Shown piece after piece: positions 8,906 to 17,298 of a stretch of 64,000 bases of DNA. Every line of letters begins with the position of its first letter. Within the stretch, counting starts at the first letter, position 1. The stretch is from Inhella proteolytica (GTDB lineage: Bacteria > Pseudomonadota > Gammaproteobacteria > Burkholderiales > Burkholderiaceae_C). The notes below the pieces were generated by a model, which did no database searches, was not told where the DNA came from, and was given only the letters and a program-made list of their open reading frames with translations. The stretch spans positions 496,001 through 560,000 of the forward strand of contig NZ_JAEDAK010000002.1 of the NCBI RefSeq assembly GCF_016093275.1. The letters run 5' to 3'. The position numbers and the translations under genes were made by a program.

Positions 8906-10045
8906 CTAGCCCAGACGCGCCAGCGCCTTCACCACATCCGACTGCGTCAGGATGCCCACCAGGCGCCCGTCCAGCCCCAGGATGGGCAGGTGGTGGTGGC
9001 CGCTGCCGGCGAACAGGGGCAGCAGCTCGGCCAGGTGCCGGTCCACGCGCGCCACGCGCACCTCGCGGCTCATCACCTCGCCCACCCGCTCGGGCAGGCC
9101 ATCACCACGGCCCCGCAGCAGCTGGCGCAGCGCGTCCATGCGCGAACCCAGGCTTTCCGCGGCGGCGCCCTCGGCGCTGCGCAGCACGTCGGCCGGGGTC
9201 AGGATGCCGATCACGCCTCCGGCGGCGTCCACCACCGGCAGGGCCTTGATGCGGTGCTCGCGGAAGAGGGACCAGGCCTGCGTGAGCGGGGTGTCGCGCC
9301 GCACGGTGATGGGCTGGCGGCTCATGATGTCGCCACAGCGCAGCTGCGTGAGCCGGCGCTGCTGGCCCTGCAGCTGCAGCTCGGCCAGCAGGCCGCGCAG
9401 GTCGGCGGGGCTGATGTCCAGCACCTCGGTGTGGCGGGCCAGCACGGTCTGCAAGTCGGCGTCCAGGCCCTGAGCCTCGCGGTCACGCGCGACCGGCTCG
9501 GGCCATTGCGGGTGCGGGTAGCGCCGGCCGGTGAGCGGGTGGTAGGCCATGCCGACCAGCACCAGCAGCACGGAATTGACGGCCACGGGCAGCAGCGCGA
9601 AGCGCGGGTCGGTGATGCCGCTGAGCACCATCAGCAGTGCCGCCGCACCGCCCGGAGGGTGCAGGCAGCGCAGCACGAACATGGTGCCGATGGCCAGGGC
9701 CACGGCCAGCGCGGCGGCCAGCGGTGCGGCCAGACCGAGCTGCATCACGACCACGCCCACCAGAGCCGACAGGCCGTTGCCGCCCAGCACGGCCCAGGGC
9801 TGGGCCAGCGGGCTGGCGGGCACGGCAAACACCAGCACGGCGCTGGCCCCCAGCGGCGCCACCAGCCAGGGGCTGGCAGGTGCCAGCCACGCCGTGATGA
9901 GCGCGGTGGCCAGCAGCCCGAGCAAGGCGCCCAAAGCGGCCCGCGCGCGCTCGCGCCCATCACCGCCCAGCGCCGCGGGGCGCAGCGCGCGCAATAGGGC
10001 TTGCAGGCGGATTCGAATGAGCGGCGGGCTCAGCCTCTCAAACAA
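8906..10045 (-). CDS. HPP family membrane protein with two CBS domains
   Basis: About 379 residues. The N-terminal 180 residues form several hydrophobic helices typical of the HPP family, with the diagnostic CLHPPGGAAALL. HPP proteins have been linked to nitrite transport in chloroplasts and cyanobacteria. Two CBS domains follow: DIMSRQPITVRRDTPLTQAW and VGEVMSREVRVARVDRHLAE. These probably bind adenine nucleotides and gate the membrane part. The likely start is TTG at 10045, which overlaps the end of the upstream receiver-protein gene by 8 bp; no ATG lies near. The transported substrate is unknown. Confidence 0.85.
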   Translation of the reverse strand: MFERLSPPLIRIRLQALLRALRPAALGGDGRERARAALGALLGLLATALITAWLAPASPWLVAPLGASAVLVFAVPASPLAQPWAVLGGNGLSALVGVVVMQLGLAAPLAAALAVALAIGTMFVLRCLHPPGGAAALLMVLSGITDPRFALLPVAVNSVLLVLVGMAYHPLTGRRYPHPQWPEPVARDREAQGLDADLQTVLARHTEVLDISPADLRGLLAELQLQGQQRRLTQLRCGDIMSRQPITVRRDTPLTQAWSLFREHRIKALPVVDAAGGVIGILTPADVLRSAEGAAAESLGSRMDALRQLLRGRGDGLPERVGEVMSREVRVARVDRHLAELLPLFAGSGHHHLPILGLDGRLVGILTQSDVVKALARLG

Positions 10046-11465
10046 TCGGCTGGCCCTGGCGGGCCCGCTCGATGCACTCGATCAGACGCTCTTCGGGGTA
10101 GGGCTTGCCCAGCAGCAGGGTGACCCCGGCGGCATCGGCCGCGGCCTTGCGGTCATCGGCCGAGGTGATCATGATGACCGGCATATCCGCAATGGTGGGC
10201 GTGGCGCGCACATGCCGGGTCAGGTCGAAGCCGTCCATGCCGGGCATCTCCACATCGGTGATCAGCACATGGGGCGGCTCGGCGGCGATGAACTCGATCG
10301 CCTGTTCGGCCGATTCGGCCAGCACCACCTTGTAGCCCTGCGGGCTGAGCAGGCGGTTGGTCTTGACGCGCACGACTTTGGAGTCATCCACCACCATGAC
10401 GATGGTCTCCTGCGGGCTCAGCGGGGTGCGGGGCGCCGAGGTGGCGGCTGCTGTCGCTGCTGCCGCTTCAGCGGCTTCGCGTTCGGCCTGGGCGCGGGCA
10501 ACGGCTTCAGCAGCTTCACGTTCGGCCTGGGCGCGGGCAACGGCTTCAGCAGCTTCACGTTCGGCCTGGGCGCGGGCAACGGCTTCTGCAGCTTCACGTT
10601 CGGCCTGGGCGCGGGCTGCGGCTTCAGCAGCTTCACGTTCAGCCTCGGCACGCGCGGCGGCTTCGGCAGCCTCACGTTCAGCCTCGGCACGCGCGGCGGC
10701 TTCGGCAGCTTCGCGTTCGGCCTCGGCACGCGCGGCCGCCTCATCAGCTTCGCGTTCGGCCTGGGCACGCGCGGTCGCCTCAGCAGCTTCGCGTTCGGCC
10801 TGGGCACGCGCGGCGGCTTCGGCCGCTTCACGCTCGGCCTGAGCACGGGCAGCGGCTTCGGCGGCTTCACGCTCAGCCTCGGCACGGGCGGCGGCTTCAG
10901 CAGCTTCGCGTTCGGCCTCGGCGCGCGCGGCGGCTTCGGCCGCTTCACGCTCGGCCTGGGCACGGGCAGCGGCTTCGGCGGCCTCGCGTTCGGCCTGGGC
11001 ACGCGCGGCTTCGGCGGCTTCACGCTCGGCCTGGACACGGGCTGCGGCCTCCGCGGCTTCACGTTCGGCCTGGGCACGCGCGGCAGCTTCGGCGGCTTCA
11101 CGTTCCGCCTGGACACGGGCGGCGGCTTCGCTTTCGGCTTGGGCACGGGCGGGGGCTTCCGTGCTTTCGGTGGTTTGGCGCTGGGCGCGCTGGCGGGCCT
11201 CTTCTTCGGCGGCCAGGGCGGCGTACTGGCGCTCCAACTCGGCGATGTCGGCTTCGGTGTCGGCGTCGTGCGCGGCATCGGCCTCCTCGGGCATGGCCAT
11301 CGAGGGCGGCGCCACGACATTGGGGCCGAGGAGGTCTTTGACTTCCTCCAGCTCCTCGCGCTTCGGATGTTTGGCACGCACGGCGGCGCGCCAGCGCGTC
11401 CACCCGAGCCATCCCAGGACGATGGCGATGGCCAGGGCCAGGATCCAGATCAGGGTTTCGTTCAT
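10038..11465 (-). CDS. Membrane-anchored receiver-domain protein with Ala/Glu repeat stalk
   Basis: 475 residues. One transmembrane helix (about 5-22, WILALAIAIVLGWLGW) is followed by basic residues, so the rest is probably cytoplasmic. Residues about 115-345 are about 17 copies of a 13-residue unit AEREAAEAAARAQ, which should form one long charged alpha-helix. The C-terminal 125 residues are a response-regulator receiver with acidic pocket VVDDS, phospho-acceptor Asp in LITDVEMPGMDG, ITS and the conserved Lys in GKPY. There is no output domain and no kinase gene nearby. It is co-transcribed with the HPP-CBS gene. The partner is unknown; a localisation or scaffolding receiver like those of twitching or chemotaxis systems is one possibility. 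Confidence 0.82.
   Translation of the reverse strand: MNETLIWILALAIAIVLGWLGWTRWRAAVRAKHPKREELEEVKDLLGPNVVAPPSMAMPEEADAAHDADTEADIAELERQYAALAAEEEARQRAQRQTTESTEAPARAQAESEAAARVQAEREAAEAAARAQAEREAAEAAARVQAEREAAEAARAQAEREAAEAAARAQAEREAAEAAARAEAEREAAEAAARAEAEREAAEAAARAQAEREAAEAAARAQAEREAAEATARAQAEREADEAAARAEAEREAAEAAARAEAEREAAEAAARAEAEREAAEAAARAQAEREAAEAVARAQAEREAAEAVARAQAEREAAEAVARAQAEREAAEAAAATAAATSAPRTPLSPQETIVMVVDDSKVVRVKTNRLLSPQGYKVVLAESAEQAIEFIAAEPPHVLITDVEMPGMDGFDLTRHVRATPTIADMPVIMITSADDRKAAADAAGVTLLLGKPYPEERLIECIERARQGQPIV
10460..11120 (-). repeat. 39-bp coding tandem repeats (about 17 units)
   Basis: In-frame 39-bp units encode AEREAAEAAARAQ and variants (E for Q, V or T for A). One unit is 3 bp shorter and lacks an Ala. 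Neighbouring units such as those at 10490-10610 are nearly identical at DNA level, showing recent slippage or homogenisation. Read on the opposite strand the same repeats give a Gly/Phe-rich open frame that is not a gene. Confidence 0.92.
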
Positions 11466-11602
11466 GTTGAAAAAGGCCGCGCCGCCCGACGGGAGCGCGG
11501 CTTGAATCTGCGGGAATGCGGCAGCTTAGCCGTGAAGCAGCCGGTAACCCAAGGCCATGGCGGGGCGCGGGCGTCCCAGCTCGGCCTGTCGTTAGGGATT
11601 GC

Positions 11603-13273
11603 TCAGGTCGGCGCGGCCAGCTCCTGCTCCAGGCAGGGCAGGGGCACCGTACCCAGGGCAAGCAGGCGGTCGTGGAAGGCGCGCAGGTCGAAGGCCGCGC
11701 CCTGCGCCTGCTCCCAGCTGCGGCGCAGCCGGCGGATGACGATCTCGCCCATCTTGTACGAGAGCGCCTGGCCGGGCCAGCCGATGTAGCGGTCCACCTC
11801 GGTGCCGATCTCATGCTCGCTCAAGGCGGTGTGCTGGCGCAGCAGCTGGCAGGCCTGCTCTCGGCTCCAGCCCAGGGCGTGCAGGCCGGTGTCGGCCACC
11901 AGGCGGCAGGCGCGCCACATCTCGTAGCTGGCGCGGCCGAATTCCTCGAAGGGGGTGCGGTACAGGCCCATTTCGGAGCCCAGGTACTCGGCGTACAGGG
12001 CCCAGCCCTCGCTGTGGGCGGACAGGTCGCCGGCGCGACGGAAAGGCTGGAGCCCGGGGTTCTCGGCTTCGAGCGCGAACTGCAGGTGGTGGCCGGGAAC
12101 GGCCTCGTGCAGCGTCAGGGCGGGAAGGGAATAGAGAGCGCGCGCGCCCAGGTTGTGGGTGTTGACCCAGTACAACGCCGCCTGGCCGCTGCCCGGCGCG
12201 GCGGGCACGTAGCGGCCGGTCGTGTAGAAGGGCGCCATCTCGGCCGGCACGGGCTCCACGCCGAAGGGCTGGCGCGGCAGGTGGCCGAAGTAGCGCGGCA
12301 GCACGCTGTCCACGCGCTTGGCAATCCAGCTGGCCTGGGCCAGCAGTTCGTCGCCGCTGCGCGGGTAGAACTGCGGATCGCTGCGCAGCCAGGCGAGGAA
12401 ATCGCCCCAGTCGCCCGTGTGGCCGCACTCGCGCTGCAGGCGGCGCATGTCCGCGGCGATGCGCTCGACCTCCGCCAGCCCCGTCTCATGCACCTGCTGC
12501 GGGCTCATGTCCAGGGTGGTGAACTGGCGCACGCGGGCGGCGTAGAAGGCCTCGCCGCTGGGCAGATCGCGCGCCGCGGTGTTGGGGCGGGCGTGCGGCA
12601 GGTAGTCCGTGCGCAGGTAGTGCAGCAAGTGGCGGTAGGCGGGCAGCAGGCGCTGCTCGATGACCGCCACGGCCTCGCGCTGCAGCGCCGGCTGGCCCTG
12701 CAGGCGCTCGTGCAGCGCGGCGTAGAAAGGCGTGTCCTCGGCGCGGCTGCAGGCCGCCACGCGGGCCACCGGCTCTTCACGGCCCGCCATGATCAGAGCG
12801 GGCGGCATGCGGCCGCTGCGGCGCCCTTCTTCCATCAGCCCGATGAAATCGTCAAAGAGCTGCGGGATCGCCGCCAGGCGCTGCAGATGGGCCTGCAGTT
12901 GCGCGGGGGTGTCCAGCGGCTGGTCGCGCCAGAGCTCGGGCAGGTAGCTGTAGAAGGCCGAGTCGCCATCGATGGGCATCAGCACGCCGCCCAGCTCGTG
13001 CTCGGTGATCAGGCCTTCGAGCTGGTGTGCGTAGACCGCCGCCTCCACGCGCGCGCTCGCGCTCAGCGCGCCGCGGTCGATGGCCTGCAGCGCCGTGCGC
13101 GTGGCGCGCCAACGTGCCAGGCGCGCGGCCCGGCTGGCGCCGTCCATGCGCTCCAGGCGGTGGTCTTCGCTGCGTTCGCCCACCCAGCTGGCCAGGCGCG
13201 GGAACTCGCGCAGGCGCCAGGCCCATTCATCGGCCAACAGGGTCTGGAAGGCGGTATCGGCGGTGGCAGGCAT
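11603..13273 (-). CDS. DUF885 family putative zinc peptidase
   Basis: 556 residues, the usual length of DUF885 proteins. The C-terminal half contains TLHEAVPGHHLQ, an HExxPGHH-type presumed metal site. It is followed by SEGWALYAEYLGSEMG and YIGWPGQALSYKMGE, all hallmark motifs of the family. Members act as carboxypeptidase- or dipeptidase-like enzymes. No clear signal peptide is visible, so it may act in the cytoplasm. It stands alone on the minus strand, with about 140 bp between it and the receiver-protein gene. Confidence 0.85.
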   Translation of the reverse strand: MPATADTAFQTLLADEWAWRLREFPRLASWVGERSEDHRLERMDGASRAARLARWRATRTALQAIDRGALSASARVEAAVYAHQLEGLITEHELGGVLMPIDGDSAFYSYLPELWRDQPLDTPAQLQAHLQRLAAIPQLFDDFIGLMEEGRRSGRMPPALIMAGREEPVARVAACSRAEDTPFYAALHERLQGQPALQREAVAVIEQRLLPAYRHLLHYLRTDYLPHARPNTAARDLPSGEAFYAARVRQFTTLDMSPQQVHETGLAEVERIAADMRRLQRECGHTGDWGDFLAWLRSDPQFYPRSGDELLAQASWIAKRVDSVLPRYFGHLPRQPFGVEPVPAEMAPFYTTGRYVPAAPGSGQAALYWVNTHNLGARALYSLPALTLHEAVPGHHLQFALEAENPGLQPFRRAGDLSAHSEGWALYAEYLGSEMGLYRTPFEEFGRASYEMWRACRLVADTGLHALGWSREQACQLLRQHTALSEHEIGTEVDRYIGWPGQALSYKMGEIVIRRLRRSWEQAQGAAFDLRAFHDRLLALGTVPLPCLEQELAAPT

Positions 13274-13340
13274 GGGCGGCTCAGGGCATCAGCAGGGCCG
13301 CGATGCTAGCCGCACGCCGATTTTTTGGATCCAATATTCA

Positions 13341-13357
13341 GGCAAGCCAGGCTTGCC
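13341..13357 (-). terminator. Possible terminator of the cytochrome gene
   Basis: GGCAAGC and GCTTGCC form a 7-bp stem with a 3-nt loop, 13 bp after the cytochrome stop codon on the minus strand. The following bases are AT-rich and include a run of six A, but there is no immediate T-run. Confidence 0.45.
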
Positions 13358-13369
13358 CGCGGGGGCGGC

Positions 13370-13873
13370 TCAGCGCGCCGGCCGCTCGGTGCCCTGGCGC
13401 CCCTCGGCGCGCGCGTTCAGGTAGGCGTAGAGGTCCATCACATGGGCCTGCACCACCGGGTCGCCCTGCCAGGCCGGCATGCTGAGGGCGCCCGAGCGGC
13501 GTTCCAGCACCTCGTCCACCAGGGTCTCGCGCGGCGTGCCACCGCCTTCGGGCAGCAGGTCCTTGCTGTAGCGGCGCAGCACCAGATCCACGAAGCGCTG
13601 CGGCCCGAGGTCGCGCACGCGCAGCAGCAGATTGGGCGCGCCGCCGGCGCCATCGGCCCATTCGCCGTGGCAGCTGGCACAGCGCTGCTGGTAGACGCGC
13701 CAGCCGCCGTACAGCGAGCCGGCCGCCTGCGCCTGCTGGCGGGCCTGTTCCTTGGCGGGCTGCGTGTTTTCAAACTCGACACGCGGGGCGCTGCAGGCCA
13801 GCAGGCCAAGGCCGGCCGCCATCCAGACGGCCAGGCTGCGAACGGTCGGGCGAGGGGTCAGACGAAAGGGCAT
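13370..13873 (-). CDS. Lipoprotein class I cytochrome c
   Basis: About 167 residues from ATG 13873, chosen because it directly begins a lipoprotein signal (hydrophobic stretch ending GLGLLACS). The haem-binding motif CASCHG is followed by a distal axial Met in ALSMPAW, typical of class I c-type cytochromes. It is probably tethered to a membrane on the periplasmic side and shuttles electrons between respiratory complexes. No oxidase or dehydrogenase gene adjoins it, so its partner is unknown. Confidence 0.85.
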   Translation of the reverse strand: MPFRLTPRPTVRSLAVWMAAGLGLLACSAPRVEFENTQPAKEQARQQAQAAGSLYGGWRVYQQRCASCHGEWADGAGGAPNLLLRVRDLGPQRFVDLVLRRYSKDLLPEGGGTPRETLVDEVLERRSGALSMPAWQGDPVVQAHVMDLYAYLNARAEGRQGTERPAR

Positions 13874-14058
13874 GGGGCGCTCCGGACATGGGCCAAGGCT
13901 CCAAGCATGCGCCAGTCGGGACGCCACCGGCTTGATCTGGCGCAGCCGCGCGCGTCGACCCGCTTGACAGTTCACCGCGCCAACGCGCGCAAGTCCTTGT
14001 CAGCAGGGCGTGGCGCGTTGCTTGCTTGCGAAGCCGCACGCAGCCCACAGGAGTTCAC

Positions 14059-14928
14059 ATGACCGTCACCCGTCGCCTCTGGTCCCAGCTGACCCGCCAC
14101 ACCCGCCGAGCGCTGGCAGTGCCCGCCCTGGCCCTGGCCAGCGCCACCCTCGTGCTCCCGCAGCCCGCGCAGGCGCTGACGGTGATGCTGAACTTCACGG
14201 GCAGCTCGACGACCGATATGTGGGGCGTCACCACAGTCTCGGAAAGCTTCGCCTCCTGGGGCTTCGGCATGTCAATCAACCAGCTGCGCAACGCCACGCT
14301 GGCGGCCGTCATCGACGACTTCCACGGCTTTCCCAGTCTGGGCGGCGATGCCAACAGCCCGCTGCCGGTCGGCAAGCAGCTGAACATCGATTTCGAGATC
14401 TCCTTCGGCCTGACCGCCCCGACCAGCGGCGATAGCGACTACTACTTCGTCAACATCGGCGACGCCAGCCCCAACCAGGGCTTCTTGGGTCAGGCCTGCT
14501 ACGGCTGCGTGCGCGGGAACGGCTCGCCGGCGGCTGTCGGCAGCCAGGTCGGCTCCGTGCTGACGGACACCATCGCGGGCCTGCTGCCACTGGCCGACAA
14601 CGACACCGAGCGCCTGAACCTGCTGGTGGGTACGCTGACGCACGAGATCGGCCACACCCTGCTGCTGGACCACCCGAGCGGCCCGCAGACCAATCCGGGC
14701 GAGTCGATCTACTCGGTGATGTCAACCGGCGCGTTTCCCACCAGCATGCCGAACAACCAGCGCATCCTGGACCGCGACTTCTCCTACGCCGAGTTCCAGA
14801 CCCTGATCCGCACCGTCGGTCTGCGTGACATCCCGACCCATCAAGTGCCCGAGCCCGCCAGCTGGCTGCTGGTGGCCGCCGCGGCGGCGCTGGCCAGCCG
14901 CCGACGCAGCACCACGCGTTTGCACTAG
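14059..14928 (+). CDS. PEP-CTERM-anchored metalloprotease-like protein
   Basis: About 289 residues from ATG 14059, which is preceded by an ACAGGAG ribosome site. It has an N-terminal signal peptide. HEIGHTLLLDH is a metzincin-like HExxHxxxxxH zinc motif with Leu in place of the usual Gly. A short sequence later SVMSTG may be a Met-turn. The C-terminus VPEPASWLLVAAAAALASRR is a textbook PEP-CTERM signal: VPEP, hydrophobic helix, basic tail. It should be processed by an exosortase, which is not in the window, and released or attached at the cell surface with exopolysaccharide. Substrate unknown. Confidence 0.83.
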   Translation: MTVTRRLWSQLTRHTRRALAVPALALASATLVLPQPAQALTVMLNFTGSSTTDMWGVTTVSESFASWGFGMSINQLRNATLAAVIDDFHGFPSLGGDANSPLPVGKQLNIDFEISFGLTAPTSGDSDYYFVNIGDASPNQGFLGQACYGCVRGNGSPAAVGSQVGSVLTDTIAGLLPLADNDTERLNLLVGTLTHEIGHTLLLDHPSGPQTNPGESIYSVMSTGAFPTSMPNNQRILDRDFSYAEFQTLIRTVGLRDIPTHQVPEPASWLLVAAAAALASRRRSTTRLH

Positions 14929-14956
14929 GGCCTGTTCACACTACGCGAAGCCCCCA

Positions 14957-14985
14957 CAGGCGGCGCCGGCACACGGCGCCGCCTG
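14957..14985 (+). terminator. Hairpin terminator after the PEP-CTERM gene
   Basis: A perfect 12-bp stem, CAGGCGGCGCCG paired with CGGCGCCGCCTG, has a 5-nt loop GCACA and is followed by CTTGCTTCC. It lies about 30 bp after the stop codon. Confidence 0.6.
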
Positions 14986-15044
14986 CTTGCTTCCGCACGC
15001 CAGGCCAGAATCGGCGGTCCTCGCCACACGGATCGCCTGAGCCC

Positions 15045-17081
15045 TTGCGCGTGCCCACACCCCGCCCCGCCCCAGCACCCGGCCCGCGCCGGCCTGGTAC
15101 CCGGCACCTGCTGGCCGCCGCTTTGTGCGCGCAGTTCGCACTGCTGGCGCTAGCGCCCGCCCACGCCGAACTGCGCGTCGAGCAGGTCCGGGCGCTGCCG
15201 CCCCTGCCCGCGAGCTACGAGCAGGAGCCCTCGCTGGACGCGCGCCTGGCCTGGCTGCAGCAGCGGCTGGCGCAGACCCAGGACCCCGCCGAGCGCTACC
15301 GCACGCTGCGCCTGCGGTTCGACGAGTACTTCCTCGCCTACCGGCTGAGTGAAGCCGCTCCCCTCTGCCGCCAGAACCCGCCGCTGCGCGAGGACTTCGT
15401 CTACCGCGAGCGCTGCCTGCTGGCCACGCTGCAGTCGGAAGACGAACAAGTTCCGGCCCTGCTCGCGCTGGCCACTGAGGCGCGCACCCTGGGCAAGCCA
15501 GCGGCCGCGGCCGAGGTGCTCAGTGGCCTGGCCTGGCGGCAATCGCAGGCAGGCGATATCGCCGGGGCCTTCGAGAACTTCGAGGCCGCGCTCAGCCTGG
15601 TGCCGGCCGAGAACGTCCAGCTGCTCAGCGACCTGATGATGGACACCGCGGCCAGCTACATCGTCAACGGCGACGAGGCCTACATCCGCAAGGGCATCGC
15701 GCTGCTGGCCAATGCGCGCGAGCAGATGGAACGGGCCCTGAACGATCCGGCCGATCGCAGCGACAAGGACATGCTGCGCGACGCCATCCTGCTCAGCGAG
15801 TTCAACCGCGGCATCGCCTACGTGCTGCACCTGGGCGACTACACCCGCGCGCTGGAGCATTTCGACCGTGTCAATGCCGAGCCCAGCGCCTACCGCGCCA
15901 GCGCGCTCAGCTTTGCCGCCCTGGCGGCCGCCGAGCTGGGCGAGCATGAGCGCGCCCGCCGCTACGTGGCACGCGCCACGCGCGAGCCCGCCGGGGACTT
16001 CTCACCCACGGTGCAGCAGTACCTGAGCTGCTACCGCGACCTGGCGCAGCGCCACTGGCAACCCGGGCATTCGCTCGCCTCCTGCCTGAATCTGAAGCCC
16101 GACACCACCACCGAGGTGCAGCTCGACGTCTACAAGCGCCTCTCGCGCAGCGAGGACCCGGCCATCGCCCTGGCCGGCCTGCGCGGCTTGAAGACCCTGT
16201 TCCTCGACAAGCTGGAGCCGCAGCTGCGGCGGCGCGGCTCGCAAGCGGCCTCGAAGGCGGAGCTGGCCCGCCTGCAGCGCGAATCGGAACTGAAGAGCGT
16301 GGTGCTGCGCCAGCAGGCGGAGCTGCAGCGCGAGCGCGACGCCACGCACACGCAGCGTCAGCAGTTCTTCATCGCCCTCTCGCTGCTGCTGGGCGCGGTG
16401 CTGCTGCTGATCGGCCTGCAATGGCGCGCCAAGAAGAAGCTGGCCGAGCAGTTCGAGCACCTGAGCCTGGTGGACTCGCTCACGCAGCTGGGCAACCGCC
16501 GCTACCTGGAGCAGCACATCGGCCGCGAGCTCGCCCATCTGCAGCGGGCACGGCGCAGCAACCCCGCGGCCTCGCTCGGGCTCTATGTGTTCGACGTCGA
16601 CCACTTCAAGTCGATCAACGACCGCCATGGCCATGGCGTGGGAGACAAGGTGCTGGTCACGCTCAGCCGCCGGGTGCAGGCCATCACGCGCGAGACCGAT
16701 CTGCTGGTGCGCTGGGGCGGCGAGGAGTTCCTGCTGCTGGCCCGGCTCGACTGCCCGGAGCGCTGCGCGCAAATTGCGGCGCGCCTGCTGCAGGCGGTCA
16801 ATGGCACGCCTTTCGCGGTCGGGGCCGCGGAGCCCATCCCCGTCACCTGCACCATCGGCGCCGTGCGCCTGCCCTTCATCGAAGCGGCCGATGCCCCCGC
16901 CTGGACGAACCTGGTGGCCCTGGCCGACCTGGCGCTCTACGAGGGCAAGGCGCGCGGCCGCAACCGCTGGGTGCTGGTGAACAACCAGGCCCTGCGCGAC
17001 GCCGAGGGCCTGGCGCAGGCGCTGCAGCGGCCGCTGCAGCAGTCGGTGGCAGAGGGGCTGGTCGAGCTCTCCACCGGCTGA
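15045..17081 (+). CDS. Membrane diguanylate cyclase with periplasmic TPR-like sensor
   Basis: 678 residues from TTG 15045; GTG 15051 is an alternative. A signal or anchor helix (about 21-42) is followed by about 340 residues of helical repeats that look like TPRs. A coiled segment comes next, then a transmembrane helix (FFIALSLLLGAVLLLIGLQW, about 443-462). A cytoplasmic GGDEF domain follows with WGGEEFLLLARL, preceded by the I-site RETD. It should make c-di-GMP in response to a periplasmic ligand or protein contact. No phosphodiesterase is nearby. Confidence 0.88.
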   Translation: MRVPTPRPAPAPGPRRPGTRHLLAAALCAQFALLALAPAHAELRVEQVRALPPLPASYEQEPSLDARLAWLQQRLAQTQDPAERYRTLRLRFDEYFLAYRLSEAAPLCRQNPPLREDFVYRERCLLATLQSEDEQVPALLALATEARTLGKPAAAAEVLSGLAWRQSQAGDIAGAFENFEAALSLVPAENVQLLSDLMMDTAASYIVNGDEAYIRKGIALLANAREQMERALNDPADRSDKDMLRDAILLSEFNRGIAYVLHLGDYTRALEHFDRVNAEPSAYRASALSFAALAAAELGEHERARRYVARATREPAGDFSPTVQQYLSCYRDLAQRHWQPGHSLASCLNLKPDTTTEVQLDVYKRLSRSEDPAIALAGLRGLKTLFLDKLEPQLRRRGSQAASKAELARLQRESELKSVVLRQQAELQRERDATHTQRQQFFIALSLLLGAVLLLIGLQWRAKKKLAEQFEHLSLVDSLTQLGNRRYLEQHIGRELAHLQRARRSNPAASLGLYVFDVDHFKSINDRHGHGVGDKVLVTLSRRVQAITRETDLLVRWGGEEFLLLARLDCPERCAQIAARLLQAVNGTPFAVGAAEPIPVTCTIGAVRLPFIEAADAPAWTNLVALADLALYEGKARGRNRWVLVNNQALRDAEGLAQALQRPLQQSVAEGLVELSTG

Positions 17082-17298
17082 GCAGCCGGTGCGGCTGGCG
17101 GTCCTCGCCAGCTGTTGCAAGTTCTTACCTGCACCCCTCGGGTAAGGCCCGATATCTGGCATCTGATTGGTATCTACAGTGCATACCACCACGAGATCAG
17201 TTGCAGTCCAGACCTCGATGGCCGTGGCAGCCCTACAGGCCGCCGGTCCTCACGCAAGGCGCGGAAGTCTGGAGCGCCACCCCTGAACGGAGTCGTTC

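Noticed and set aside
10460-11120. 39-bp repeats as a possible CRISPR array
   Set aside because: There are no unique spacers; the repeats are contiguous, in frame and coding.
9549-11789. Plus-strand open frame with Gly/Phe-rich repeats resembling a structural or silk-like protein
   Set aside because: The repeats are the reverse strand of the Ala/Glu stalk of the receiver-domain protein, whose receiver motifs show the true strand.
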